NCBI GenBank assembly: GCA_905479795.1
Contig: CAJQNX010000008.1
Coordinates: 1-15,485 of the forward strand
DNA: 15,485 nucleotides
Direction of reading: 5' to 3'
Source of the DNA: an uncultured Candidatus Midichloriaceae bacterium
GTDB taxonomy: Bacteria; Pseudomonadota; Alphaproteobacteria; Rickettsiales; Midichloriaceae
This document shows, one piece after another, positions 1 to 7,244 of this stretch. The position numbers and the translations under genes are program-made. Numbering within the stretch: position 1 is the stretch's first letter; each line of letters starts with the position of its first letter. The notes beneath the pieces are model-generated. The model ran no database searches, had not been told where the DNA came from, and saw nothing but the letters and a program-made list of their open reading frames with translations.

Positions 1-1
1 C

Positions 2-799
2 CCTAATAAGTTAAATTTCAATTTAAAATTAAATGAAAAGAATATAAAGCTAATATGTCATAGAAATTTTGGAATAGGATCAGATGGAATTTTACTTGGA
101 CCAATAATTAAAGATGGCAAACTCTCGTTTCAAATTTTCAATCCTGATGGATCAGAAGCAGAAAAAAGTGGCAATGGCATACGAATATTTGCTTTATATG
201 TTCATGATCAGGGTTATATTAAAGAAAGTAAATTTGATTTGTACACAAAAGGTGGAAAGGTAGTGATTAATATCCTTGATTTAAAATCAAATTTGATAAA
301 GGTAGCAATGGGACAATATTCATTTTTAAGTGAAAAAATACCGATGAATATTGATTCTAAAGAAGTACTTAATCACGAAATCAATTTACTTGGTGAAAAA
401 GAAGTCATTAATTGTGTAAATATTGGCAATCCTCACTGCGTATTGATTAAAAAAAAGGTTACAGAAGATTTGGCCAAAAAATTAGGGCCATTGTTAGAAA
501 CACATAAATTATTTCCAAATAAAATAAATGTACAATTTGTTCAAATTTTGGACAGAGCTAATATTAAAATAGAAATATGGGAACGAGGAGCAGGCTATAC
601 ACTCGCATCTGGTACAAGTAGCTCTGCAGCAAGTTGTATCACACATAAGCTTGATTTTATAGATAAGAATGTTACAGTGCATATGAAGGGCGGTAAGGTC
701 AATGTCGAAATAGTTGATAAAGAATTATTTTTAACTGGTGAAGTTGCTAGAATTTCAAGTGGCAGTTTCGCTAAGGATTTTATTGAAAAAATATTATAA
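2..799 (+). CDS. dapF: Diaminopimelate epimerase-like protein, 5'-truncated by the window edge, both catalytic Cys replaced by Ser
   Basis: The reading frame is open from base 2, so the start lies before the window. The 265 residues present, against a usual 270-280, suggest about 15-20 N-terminal residues are missing. The fold's landmarks are clear: HRNFGIGSDGILLGP, NPDGSEAEKSGNG, GNPHCV and WERGAGYTLASG. DapF interconverts LL- and meso-diaminopimelate in the cytoplasm, for lysine and peptidoglycan, using a Cys/Cys acid-base pair. Here the first Cys position (DGSxxxxCGNG in the family) is Ser at 167-169, and the second (GAGxTxACGSG) is Ser at 608-610. The next gene follows after 12 nt and encodes a likely DAP-pathway aminotransferase, which supports a role in the same pathway. 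Family membership is secure. The exact reaction is not, because of the two substitutions. Confidence 0.88.
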   Translation, partial: PNKLNFNLKLNEKNIKLICHRNFGIGSDGILLGPIIKDGKLSFQIFNPDGSEAEKSGNGIRIFALYVHDQGYIKESKFDLYTKGGKVVINILDLKSNLIKVAMGQYSFLSEKIPMNIDSKEVLNHEINLLGEKEVINCVNIGNPHCVLIKKKVTEDLAKKLGPLLETHKLFPNKINVQFVQILDRANIKIEIWERGAGYTLASGTSSSAASCITHKLDFIDKNVTVHMKGGKVNVEIVDKELFLTGEVARISSGSFAKDFIEKIL

Positions 800-811
800 T
801 AAGAGACAAAC

Positions 812-1987
812 ATGGATATAAAATACTCAAAATTAATTAGCGAAATGGGAGAATACGCTTTTGCAGAAATTGATAAAAAAGCAGATTCCTTAAGAAAAAA
901 GGGGGTAAAAGTTATTGATTTTGGAGTTGGAGATCCTAAAAGTCCCACCCCAGATTTTGTAATAGATAATCTTTCAAATTTTGCTAGAAATAGGGCTTCC
1001 TCAGGTTATCCGAGTTATATTGGTGACATAAATTACAGACAAGCTTGTGCAAAATACATAAAAAGGGAATATAATGTAGAACTTAATCCAGAAACAGAAA
1101 TTTCGTCAACTATTGGCTCGAAGGAAGCTATTTTTAATTTTCCAACAGGATTTATAAATCCAGGAGATGTAGTGATCTGCCCTACACCTGGATATCCGGT
1201 TTATAAAACTGGTACAAAATTTAGAAATGGTAAGGTATACTTTACGCCATTACTTGAAAAAAATAATTTTTTGATAGATTTTGCATTAATACCAGACAGC
1301 GTCGCACATAAAGCAAAAATCATTTGGACCAATTATCCAAATTCACCTACAGGAGCTTCTGCTCCAAAAGAATGGTTGCAAGTATTAGTTTCTTGGGCAA
1401 AGCATTTCAATGTAATAATTGCAGCTGATGAAGGTTGCTACAATGATATTTATTTTGAAGAAAAACCTATAAGCTTATTGGAAATTCAAAAAGAAGGTAT
1501 AATAACTTTTTATTCACTCTCAAAACGCAGTAATATGACAGGCTACAGAGTCGGGTTTGTAGCCGGAGATGAGCGTATAATTTCTGGATTCAAGAAAGTA
1601 AAAACCAATATTGATTCCGGCACTCCATCTTTTATACAGGATGCGGCATCTCTTGCGCTTGGTGATCAAGTTGAGGTATTAAAAATGAGAGAAGAGTACA
1701 AGAAAAAACGTGATATAATGATAGATGCACTCACTTCATGTGGATTGGAAACTCCAAAAGGCGATTCAACCTTTTATTTATGGCAAAAAGCTCCAAAAGG
1801 GCTCAACAGCATAAAATTTTCTAAAGCTCTTGTAGAATTGGGAATTATTGTAACTCCTGGTCAGTTAATTTCTGATGAAGCTGACGGATTAAACCCTGGA
1901 CAAAATTTTGTAAGATTTGCACTAGTTCCAACAATTGAAGAAATAACTGAGGCAGCAGCAAGAATTAAAGAAAATTTAAAAATATAA
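812..1987 (+). CDS. Class I/II PLP aminotransferase, probably of the diaminopimelate pathway (DapL/DapC-like)
   Basis: This 391-residue, full-length fold-type I aminotransferase has FGVGDPKSPTP near residue 37, NYPNSPTG around 174-181, an AADE motif with the pyridine-N-binding Asp at 206, SLSKRSNMTGYRVGF with the Schiff-base Lys at 238, and a carboxylate-binding Arg at 368 (FVRFAL). The SLSKRSN stretch resembles both LL-diaminopimelate aminotransferase (DapL) and N-succinyl-diaminopimelate aminotransferase (DapC). Sequence alone does not tell me which. The ATG at 812 follows AAGAGA at a workable distance and lies 12 nt after the dapF stop, so the pair is probably one transcript. The expected job is making LL-DAP or succinyl-DAP with glutamate as amino donor, in the cytoplasm. 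The aminotransferase call is certain; the substrate is inferred from context. Confidence 0.85.
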   Translation: MDIKYSKLISEMGEYAFAEIDKKADSLRKKGVKVIDFGVGDPKSPTPDFVIDNLSNFARNRASSGYPSYIGDINYRQACAKYIKREYNVELNPETEISSTIGSKEAIFNFPTGFINPGDVVICPTPGYPVYKTGTKFRNGKVYFTPLLEKNNFLIDFALIPDSVAHKAKIIWTNYPNSPTGASAPKEWLQVLVSWAKHFNVIIAADEGCYNDIYFEEKPISLLEIQKEGIITFYSLSKRSNMTGYRVGFVAGDERIISGFKKVKTNIDSGTPSFIQDAASLALGDQVEVLKMREEYKKKRDIMIDALTSCGLETPKGDSTFYLWQKAPKGLNSIKFSKALVELGIIVTPGQLISDEADGLNPGQNFVRFALVPTIEEITEAAARIKENLKI

Positions 1988-2008
1988 TTAGCCAGGCTGG
2001 ATTAAAAT

Positions 2009-2027
2009 ATTTGCCTTTAAAGCAAAT
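2009..2027 (-). terminator. Weak candidate terminator at the end of the rplY-trmFO-ccoS run
   Basis: A 6-bp perfect stem (ATTTGC/GCAAAT) with a 7-nt loop lies about 50 nt past the ccoS stop. On the minus strand it is followed by ATTTTAA. The stem is short and AT-rich, so it is at best a weak terminator. The dapF/aminotransferase unit converges on this region from the other side. Confidence 0.3.
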
Positions 2028-2076
2028 TGAAGATACTCCATAAATCGAAATTCTTCTAGGAGAGCTAATCTATTGG

Positions 2077-2229
2077 CTATTCATGCTTCTTTGATTCATC
2101 ATAAAGTATTTTTTCACTATTCATCTTTAGATCATCATATTGATTATTTTGAACCGACCAAAATATCCCTAAAACTCCTAGGAGAGCTATAAATACTGCT
2201 AAAGGAATTAAAAATAATAATACATCCAT
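2077..2229 (-). CDS. ccoS: cbb3-type cytochrome c oxidase assembly protein CcoS (50 aa)
   Basis: A 50-codon frame begins with ATG at 2229, 12 nt after the trmFO stop, and ends with TAG at 2077. The product has an N-terminal membrane helix (about residues 3-24, LLFLIPLAVF onward), then FWSVQNNQYDDL and EKILYDE. This matches the layout of CcoS: one transmembrane segment, then a short cytoplasmic tail with FW(x)nQ(F/Y)DDL and a conserved ILxD/ILYD element. CcoS is needed to mature the copper/haem centre of the high-affinity cbb3 oxidase, usually with the copper ATPase CcoI. No other cco gene is in the window, so the oxidase must be encoded elsewhere if this gene is functional. Its place directly behind trmFO suggests co-transcription. 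Confidence 0.85.
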   Translation of the reverse strand: MDVLLFLIPLAVFIALLGVLGIFWSVQNNQYDDLKMNSEKILYDESKKHE

Positions 2230-2241
2230 ATTTTAAAATAA

Positions 2242-3552
2242 TTAAATATTATTATTTGTCTTCCATTCATCAAAATTAATTAAAGCTTTTTCTGCTTGTA
2301 TAATTTTTTTATTTTGTCCTTTTTTTATATTTATATCAGGAAACAAACCAAAATTGATATTCATTGGTTGAAAATCTTCAGCATGGGATTCATTTGTAAT
2401 ATAGTTTGTCAGCGCTCCTAAGGCTGTATATTCATTAATAAGAGGAGCAGGCTTATTGTTTAATTCATATGCCATATATATTCCGGATAACAACCCTATG
2501 GCAGCACTTTCTACATATCCTTCAACCCCTGTTATTTGCCCAGCAAATTTTAATTTACTGTTTTTTTTAGTACTTAAATTGGCATTGAGTATTTTTGGAC
2601 TATTAATAAAAGTATTTCTATGGATACCACCAAGCCTAGCAAATTCAGCGCTTTCTAGCCCAGGAATTGTTTTAAAGATTCTTTGTTGCTCTCCATATTT
2701 CATTTTTGTTTGGAATCCTACCACATTATACAATGTGCCTTCTTTATTATCTTGCCTCAATTGTACTACTGCATATGCTCTTGAGCCATTTTTTGGATTC
2801 GTCAATCCAACCGGCTTCATTGGACCAAAGCTTAAAGTGTCTTTCCCTCTTTCTGCCATTACCTCTATAGGTAAACATCCATTAAAATATGGGGTATTTT
2901 TTTCCCATGCTTTAAATTCAATTTTTTCTGCTGCAACTAAATTTTCAACAAATTTATAATACTCTTCCTTTGACAAAGGACAGTTAATATAATCTTTTCC
3001 ATCTCCTTTATCATACCTAGATTGAAACCATGCGATGTCAAAATTTATACTGTCTTTATAAATTATGGGCGAAATTGCATCGAAAAATGCTAAAAAATCT
3101 TCTTTTTCACATATTTGCAAAATTTCTGACGCAAAAATTTCTGAAGTGAGTGGACCCGTTGCTATTATCACGTTTCCTTCTGGAATTAGATCAATTCTTT
3201 CTCTAACTAAGTTAATATTAGGGTGATCTTTTATTTTTTTTTCAATTATACTAGAAAATAGCTCTCTATCTACCGCCAATGCTGAACCTGCTGGAACTTT
3301 AGCTATGTCTGCAGAATTCATGATTATTGAATCAAGTTTTCTCATTTCTTGATGAAGCAATCCTATTGCCACTTTTGGATCATCAGAACGCAAAGAATTT
3401 GAGAATACTAACTCTGCTAGACCATCAGTCTTGTGTGCAAATGTTACCTCTACCCCTCTCATTTCATAAAGAGTGACTTTTATTCCTCTTTTTGCAAGTT
3501 GCCAAGCAGCTTCGCACCCGGCTAAGCTTCCTCCTACTATTTTGACATGCAT
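2242..3552 (-). CDS. trmFO: Methylenetetrahydrofolate--tRNA-(uracil-54-C5)-methyltransferase TrmFO
   Basis: The 436-residue protein is a typical length for TrmFO, the FAD- and folate-dependent enzyme that makes m5U54 in the tRNA T-loop. Visible features are the N-terminal FAD site VGGSLAGCEAAWQLA (residues 6-20), GLAELVFSNSLRSDDP (44-59), the NGCLPIEVMAERG segment carrying the catalytic Cys at residue 226, LSFGPMKPVGL (240-250), ARLGGIHRNTFI (305-316) and the C-terminal FAD segment FAGQITGVEGYVESAAIG. The second conserved Cys of the family (AELVCSNS, Cys53 in Bacillus subtilis) is Phe50 here. The gene starts 8 nt after the L25 stop, with no strong Shine-Dalgarno at normal spacing, so translational coupling to rplY is likely. 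It shares the substrate methylene-THF with FolD, which is encoded nearby. Confidence 0.95.
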   Translation of the reverse strand: MHVKIVGGSLAGCEAAWQLAKRGIKVTLYEMRGVEVTFAHKTDGLAELVFSNSLRSDDPKVAIGLLHQEMRKLDSIIMNSADIAKVPAGSALAVDRELFSSIIEKKIKDHPNINLVRERIDLIPEGNVIIATGPLTSEIFASEILQICEKEDFLAFFDAISPIIYKDSINFDIAWFQSRYDKGDGKDYINCPLSKEEYYKFVENLVAAEKIEFKAWEKNTPYFNGCLPIEVMAERGKDTLSFGPMKPVGLTNPKNGSRAYAVVQLRQDNKEGTLYNVVGFQTKMKYGEQQRIFKTIPGLESAEFARLGGIHRNTFINSPKILNANLSTKKNSKLKFAGQITGVEGYVESAAIGLLSGIYMAYELNNKPAPLINEYTALGALTNYITNESHAEDFQPMNINFGLFPDINIKKGQNKKIIQAEKALINFDEWKTNNNI

Positions 3553-3560
3553 TTATTCAA

Positions 3561-4190
3561 CTACTTACTTTCTCCTTTTTTCTCTTTATTTTCAGAAGAT
3601 TCTTCAGTTTTTTCTTCTTCTTCTTCTTTTTCTTCAACTCTTCCTGCAATTGTTAAAACAGTAAAATTATCTTTATCAACTGGCACCACATCTTTTAATA
3701 ATACTATATCATTGATGTGAACGTTTCTCCCTATTTCAAAACCAGAAATGTCTATCTCTAAATACTCTGGAATATTTTTTGGTATACCGTTTAGGCTTAT
3801 ATATTTTCTTACTATATTGAGTATCCCGCCTCTTTTAATACCTGGAGATTTGTCTTGATTAGTAACTTTTACCCTAACTGCAACTTTAATCGGCACATCT
3901 TCCTTGATCAATTGAAAGTCCACATGAATAGGATTATCGGTAACAGGATCTGTTTGTACTTCTCTTGGTATTACTTTTAAAGTTTTTTTACCAAATTTAA
4001 TATCTAAAAGCTTAGATAGTAAATTACCCTTTTGATATTCCTTTAAGAAATCTTTGTAAACTAAGCTAATCATATGATTTTCATTAAATCCATAAATGAC
4101 CGCTGGTATTTTACCTTCGCTTCTTAGAGCTCTTGCAGAACCAGTTCCTGATCCCTTTTTTTCTTCACCTATTAACATTAAATCCGTCAT
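3561..4190 (-). CDS. rplY: Large-subunit ribosomal protein L25, CTC-type two-domain form
   Basis: The 209-residue protein has the L25 5S-rRNA-binding domain at the N-terminus (GSGTGSARALRSEGKIPAVIYG, about 13-34; then VQTDPVTDNPIHVDFQLI). A TL5/CTC beta domain follows (VTNQDKSPGIKRGGILNIV through NFTVLTIAGRVEE). The last 25 or so residues form a highly acidic, Lys/Glu/Ser-rich tail, a common feature of alphaproteobacterial L25. The ATG at 4190 is preceded by AGGTG about 9 nt upstream. A sigma70-like promoter lies about 40 nt upstream. In many proteobacteria pth follows this gene; here trmFO and ccoS do. Confidence 0.95.
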   Translation of the reverse strand: MTDLMLIGEEKKGSGTGSARALRSEGKIPAVIYGFNENHMISLVYKDFLKEYQKGNLLSKLLDIKFGKKTLKVIPREVQTDPVTDNPIHVDFQLIKEDVPIKVAVRVKVTNQDKSPGIKRGGILNIVRKYISLNGIPKNIPEYLEIDISGFEIGRNVHINDIVLLKDVVPVDKDNFTVLTIAGRVEEKEEEEEKTEESSENKEKKGESK

Positions 4191-4226
4191 AATTTATACA
4201 CCTAAAAACTAGTAAAAATGTTGTTT

Positions 4227-4255
4227 TTTATATATTACTACTGATTGTTTTGCAA
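4227..4255 (-). promoter_or_regulatory. Predicted sigma70-type promoter of rplY-trmFO-ccoS
   Basis: On the minus strand TTGCAA (4250-4255) and TATAAA (4227-4232) are separated by exactly 17 nt. The predicted start near 4220 leaves a leader of about 30 nt before the rplY ATG. A 10-bp inverted repeat has one arm inside the spacer. Confidence 0.6.
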
Positions 4256-4306
4256 TAACTATTTACTATTATATATAATGAATAATTGAATTAGATTCAG
4301 TAGTAA
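4235..4306. repeat. 10-bp inverted repeat spanning the rplY promoter
   Basis: TTACTACTGA at 4235-4244 and its perfect complement TCAGTAGTAA at 4297-4306 are separated by 52 bp of very AT-rich sequence. The left arm sits in the -10/-35 spacer of the predicted rplY promoter. The right arm lies between that promoter and the cspA stop. It could be a pair of operator half-sites or an RNA structure at the end of the cspA transcript. Confidence 0.55.
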
Positions 4307-4343
4307 CCATCTAAAATATTGCTATTATTTTGTGTGTAATAAC

Positions 4344-4556
4344 CTAGTCGTTGAGAACTACAATATTATCAGCAGAAGTCTTATCATTCTTCGTTATCAG
4401 TGTATACTCAACATTTTGATTTTCATGAAGTTCGTCTATCCCTGAATTAGAAAGTGCTGAACTATGAACAAAAACGTCTTTTTTGCTGTCACTTGGAGTT
4501 ATAAAACCATAACCTTTAGTAGAATTATACCACTTAACGGTACCTGTATGTCTCAT
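4344..4556 (-). CDS. Cold-shock domain protein, CspA family
   Basis: The 70-residue protein is a single cold-shock domain. The two nucleic-acid-binding motifs are intact: RNP1 as KGYGFI (residues 14-19) and RNP2 as VFVHSSA (28-34), with the usual N-terminal GTVKWYN. Such proteins bind single-stranded RNA/DNA and act as RNA chaperones or antiterminators. The ATG at 4556 has an AAAGG Shine-Dalgarno about 8 nt upstream. It has its own promoter about 110 nt upstream and a leader hairpin. It is monocistronic, lying between dnaB and rplY, each with sizeable gaps. Confidence 0.95.
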   Translation of the reverse strand: MRHTGTVKWYNSTKGYGFITPSDSKKDVFVHSSALSNSGIDELHENQNVEYTLITKNDKTSADNIVVLND

Positions 4557-4642
4557 CTGTAACCTTTTATATGTTAATTAATTTCGATATCGCCAATATT
4601 TCCCTATATTCATAGTTGTGAAATAAGAAATAACAATACCTA

Positions 4643-4660
4643 TGCGCTGTTTTCAGCACA
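4643..4660 (-). promoter_or_regulatory. 5'-leader hairpin of the cold-shock gene
   Basis: On the minus strand TGTGCTG and CAGCGCA form a 7-bp stem (one G-U pair) around an AAAA tetraloop. It sits within the first few nucleotides of the transcript predicted from the promoter at 4670-4698. No U-tract follows, so it is not an intrinsic terminator. Long structured leaders are typical of cspA-type mRNAs. Confidence 0.45.
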
Positions 4661-4669
4661 ACAATGGTC

Positions 4670-4698
4670 AGTATATTACACTAATTATGTAAAAACAA
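4670..4698 (-). promoter_or_regulatory. Predicted sigma70-type promoter of the cold-shock gene
   Basis: Minus-strand TTGTTT (4693-4698) and TATACT (4670-4675) are separated by 17 nt. The predicted start near 4663 gives a leader of about 107 nt before the ATG at 4556. Confidence 0.6.
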
Positions 4699-4734
4699 GG
4701 AGGGAGTGTTTTAATTATAAAATAATTGTAAAAT

Positions 4735-6171
4735 TTAATTTTCTAAATTATCAAAAGCTGTTGTTCTGTTCTCATATCTCAAATGAAAATTCCCCACTGG
4801 TCCATTTCTTTGTTTTGCTATTATGATTTCTGCTATATTTCCTACCTTCTCCATTTTTTCTTGCCACTCTATTAATTTTTTTTCATCTGATGAGGGTATT
4901 TTTCTACTTAAATAATATTCTTCTCTATAAATAAACATTACTATATCTGCATCTTGCTCTATATTTCCACTTTCCCTTAGATCTGATAAAAGGGGTCTTT
5001 TGTCTTCTCTAGATTCTACTGCTCTTGATAGTTGTGAAGCAGTAATAACTGGAATATCCAATTCTTTAGCTATTGCTTTTAATCCTTGTGATATTTCTGC
5101 TATTTCTTGCACTCTATTTTCTTTATTCCTTCCTGTGCTACTTATTAACTGTAAATAATCTATCACTATCATCCCTATATTATGTTGCCTTTTCATTCTT
5201 CTTGCTTTTGTTCTTATGGCAGATATTGTTAATGCTGGTGTATCATCGATTATTATTGGTAATTCGTTAAGTGCTGAAATCTGTTCTGATAAATTTTTAA
5301 ATTCCTCTTTATTTACTTTTCCTATTCTTATTTTAGAGCCATCTATTTTTGTCTCTATTGCTAATATCCTTGATGCTAATTGTTCTGCTGACATTTCCAA
5401 AGAAAAAAAACATATTGATTTCTTTTTTGTTCCCTCTTCTTTAGATTCCTTAACAAACGATTTTGCTGCTTTTAAAACTATATTTACTGCAAGTGCAGTC
5501 TTTCCCATTGACGGTCTTCCTGCTATTATAATTAAGTCTGAACTTTGAAATCCTCCTGTGTATTTGTTTAGGTCTATGTAGCCCGTTTCTATTCCGCTTA
5601 TTTCCCTATTACTTTTTAACGATTTTTCTATTCTTACTAAAGCTCCTTTTATAGACTCGGTAAGACTATATAATTTATTATTATAATTCCCACTGCTCGC
5701 TAATGTATAGAGCTCTTGTTCCATTGATTCTATTATATTTTCTCCTCCCTCTTCTATCTTCTCTTCTTTTGCCTTAACTATTCCTTCTTCCCCTATATCT
5801 ATTATTTTTCTTCTTAAATATGTGTCATATATATTTCTTGCTAATGTCCTTATATCTGTACTTAACTGTGATTCCTCTACCAGTTTTAATAAATATTCAT
5901 AACTATTTATTTGTGCATCTTTAAAAATTTCTTCTTTTGCAAAATAATTCTTTATTGTTATTGGGTCTGAGACTAGCCCTCTATCCATTAATTTACTAAT
6001 ACCTTGATATATTTTTGCATGAAGTGGGAGATAAAAATGCTCTTCTTTTAGCACATCTCCTATCTTATTCATGTTCTCATTATTATTTAATAACAGACCT
6101 AATAGATTTTGCTCTGCCTCTATGTTTTGTGGTCTTGTTTCTATGTTTTTTTCTTTATCTTTTTCTTTCAT
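4735..6171 (-). CDS. dnaB: Replicative DNA helicase DnaB
   Basis: The 478-residue, intein-free DnaB has the N-terminal helical domain (NIEAEQNLLGLLL at residues 16-28, HFYLPLHAKIY at 45-55), a linker, and the RecA-like motor. The motor shows Walker A GRPSMGKT (218-225), SLEMSAEQL (257-265), Walker B GMIVIDYLQ (333-341), LRESGNIEQDAD (398-409) and IIIAKQRNGPVG (449-460). It unwinds DNA at the replication fork as a hexamer, 5' to 3' on the lagging-strand template. Its ATG overlaps the last 17 nt of hemE. An AAAGGA lies only 2-3 nt from the ATG, so translation may depend on coupling to hemE. Confidence 0.97.
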   Translation of the reverse strand: MKEKDKEKNIETRPQNIEAEQNLLGLLLNNNENMNKIGDVLKEEHFYLPLHAKIYQGISKLMDRGLVSDPITIKNYFAKEEIFKDAQINSYEYLLKLVEESQLSTDIRTLARNIYDTYLRRKIIDIGEEGIVKAKEEKIEEGGENIIESMEQELYTLASSGNYNNKLYSLTESIKGALVRIEKSLKSNREISGIETGYIDLNKYTGGFQSSDLIIIAGRPSMGKTALAVNIVLKAAKSFVKESKEEGTKKKSICFFSLEMSAEQLASRILAIETKIDGSKIRIGKVNKEEFKNLSEQISALNELPIIIDDTPALTISAIRTKARRMKRQHNIGMIVIDYLQLISSTGRNKENRVQEIAEISQGLKAIAKELDIPVITASQLSRAVESREDKRPLLSDLRESGNIEQDADIVMFIYREEYYLSRKIPSSDEKKLIEWQEKMEKVGNIAEIIIAKQRNGPVGNFHLRYENRTTAFDNLEN

Positions 6172-7201
6172 ATTCCTTTATTATTCTTATTAACTCTTCT
6201 ACTTTTTCTATTTTACTTTCTGGTAGCATCCCATGCCCCATATTAAATATAAACTTCCCTTTTGAAAAAGTATCTAATATTTTTATCACTTTTCTTCTCA
6301 TATCTGTAGATTGCGTAGTTAATATTACATTGTCTAAATTTCCTTGTATTGTTGCATTTTTTTGTAGCTTTTCTTTTGCCCATTCTATTGGCACTGTATG
6401 ATCTATTGCTATTATATCTGTTTTTACTTTTTTAATAAAATTTTCATATTTTACCCCAGCTCCTCTTGGAAATGTATTAATTATTATATCTGTTTTATAG
6501 TCTTTTAATTCTTCCACTATGTTTTGTGTTGGTTTTATTACTAATTCTTCAAATTCTTCTTCTGCTAATATTCCTGCCCAAGAATCAAATAATTTAATTA
6601 CCTCTACTCCTTTATCTATCTGTCCTTTTAAATACTTTATTGTTTCTTTTTTTATTTCCTCCAGCACCAGTATAAATTTTTCTTTTTCGTTAAAGTATAA
6701 TTTTCTTACATCACTAAAGTCTCTTGACCCTTTTCCCTGTATTACATAACAAGCGACAGTAAAAGGGGATCCTGCAAATCCTATTATAGCTTTATCCGGA
6801 TGTTTACTTTCTATTTCTTTACTTACTTTTTCTATCCCTTCATATACTTTTTTATAAATATTCGATGTATCTATTCCTTTTTGTAACTTAGCAATTCTAT
6901 TTTCCTTGCTTTCCAAAAATACAGGGCCCTCTCCTTTTATAAATTCTAACTTTAGTCCCATTGCATATGGTACTATCAATATATCTGAAAATATGATAGC
7001 TGCATCTATATTAAATCGTCTTATTGGTTGAACTGTAATCTCTTTCATAGAATCACTATTCAAACACATAGACAAAAAAGAATCATGTTTTTCTTTTTCT
7101 TCTCTGTATTCCGGAAGATACCTACCTGCTTGTCGCATAAACCAAATAGGAATAGAATTAGGCTGTTTGTTAAGTACTTCTTCTATAAATAACTTTTTCA
7201 T
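6155..7201 (-). CDS. hemE: Uroporphyrinogen decarboxylase HemE
   Basis: The 348-residue protein carries the HemE signatures PIWFMRQAGRYLPEYR (residues 18-33) and FSDILIVPYAMG (71-82, with the catalytic Asp), followed by GFAGSPFTVACYVIQG and a C-terminal FNMGHGMLPE. It removes four carboxyl groups from uroporphyrinogen III to give coproporphyrinogen III in haem synthesis. The ATG at 7201 keeps all conserved parts. Its 3' end overlaps dnaB. The region upstream is an AT-rich gap full of short repeats. In Caulobacter, Rickettsia and Wolbachia hemE is a neighbour of the chromosomal origin, so this gap deserves attention. Confidence 0.97.
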   Translation of the reverse strand: MKKLFIEEVLNKQPNSIPIWFMRQAGRYLPEYREEKEKHDSFLSMCLNSDSMKEITVQPIRRFNIDAAIIFSDILIVPYAMGLKLEFIKGEGPVFLESKENRIAKLQKGIDTSNIYKKVYEGIEKVSKEIESKHPDKAIIGFAGSPFTVACYVIQGKGSRDFSDVRKLYFNEKEKFILVLEEIKKETIKYLKGQIDKGVEVIKLFDSWAGILAEEEFEELVIKPTQNIVEELKDYKTDIIINTFPRGAGVKYENFIKKVKTDIIAIDHTVPIEWAKEKLQKNATIQGNLDNVILTTQSTDMRRKVIKILDTFSKGKFIFNMGHGMLPESKIEKVEELIRIIKEYERKR

Positions 7202-7244
7202 TTATTATTAATATTAATATTTTTCTATTAGATATATATATAGT

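Noticed and set aside
595..948. 117-codon minus-strand open frame across the end of dapF and start of the aminotransferase gene
   Set aside because: It is antisense to two clear genes, has no recognisable motif, and is explained by their codon use.
2056..2189. Direct repeat CTAGGAGAGCTA at 2056-2067 and 2178-2189, flanking and inside ccoS
   Set aside because: One copy is coding sequence in ccoS (membrane helix), the repeat is only 12 bp, and no element or target-site pattern accompanies it; coincidence is likely.
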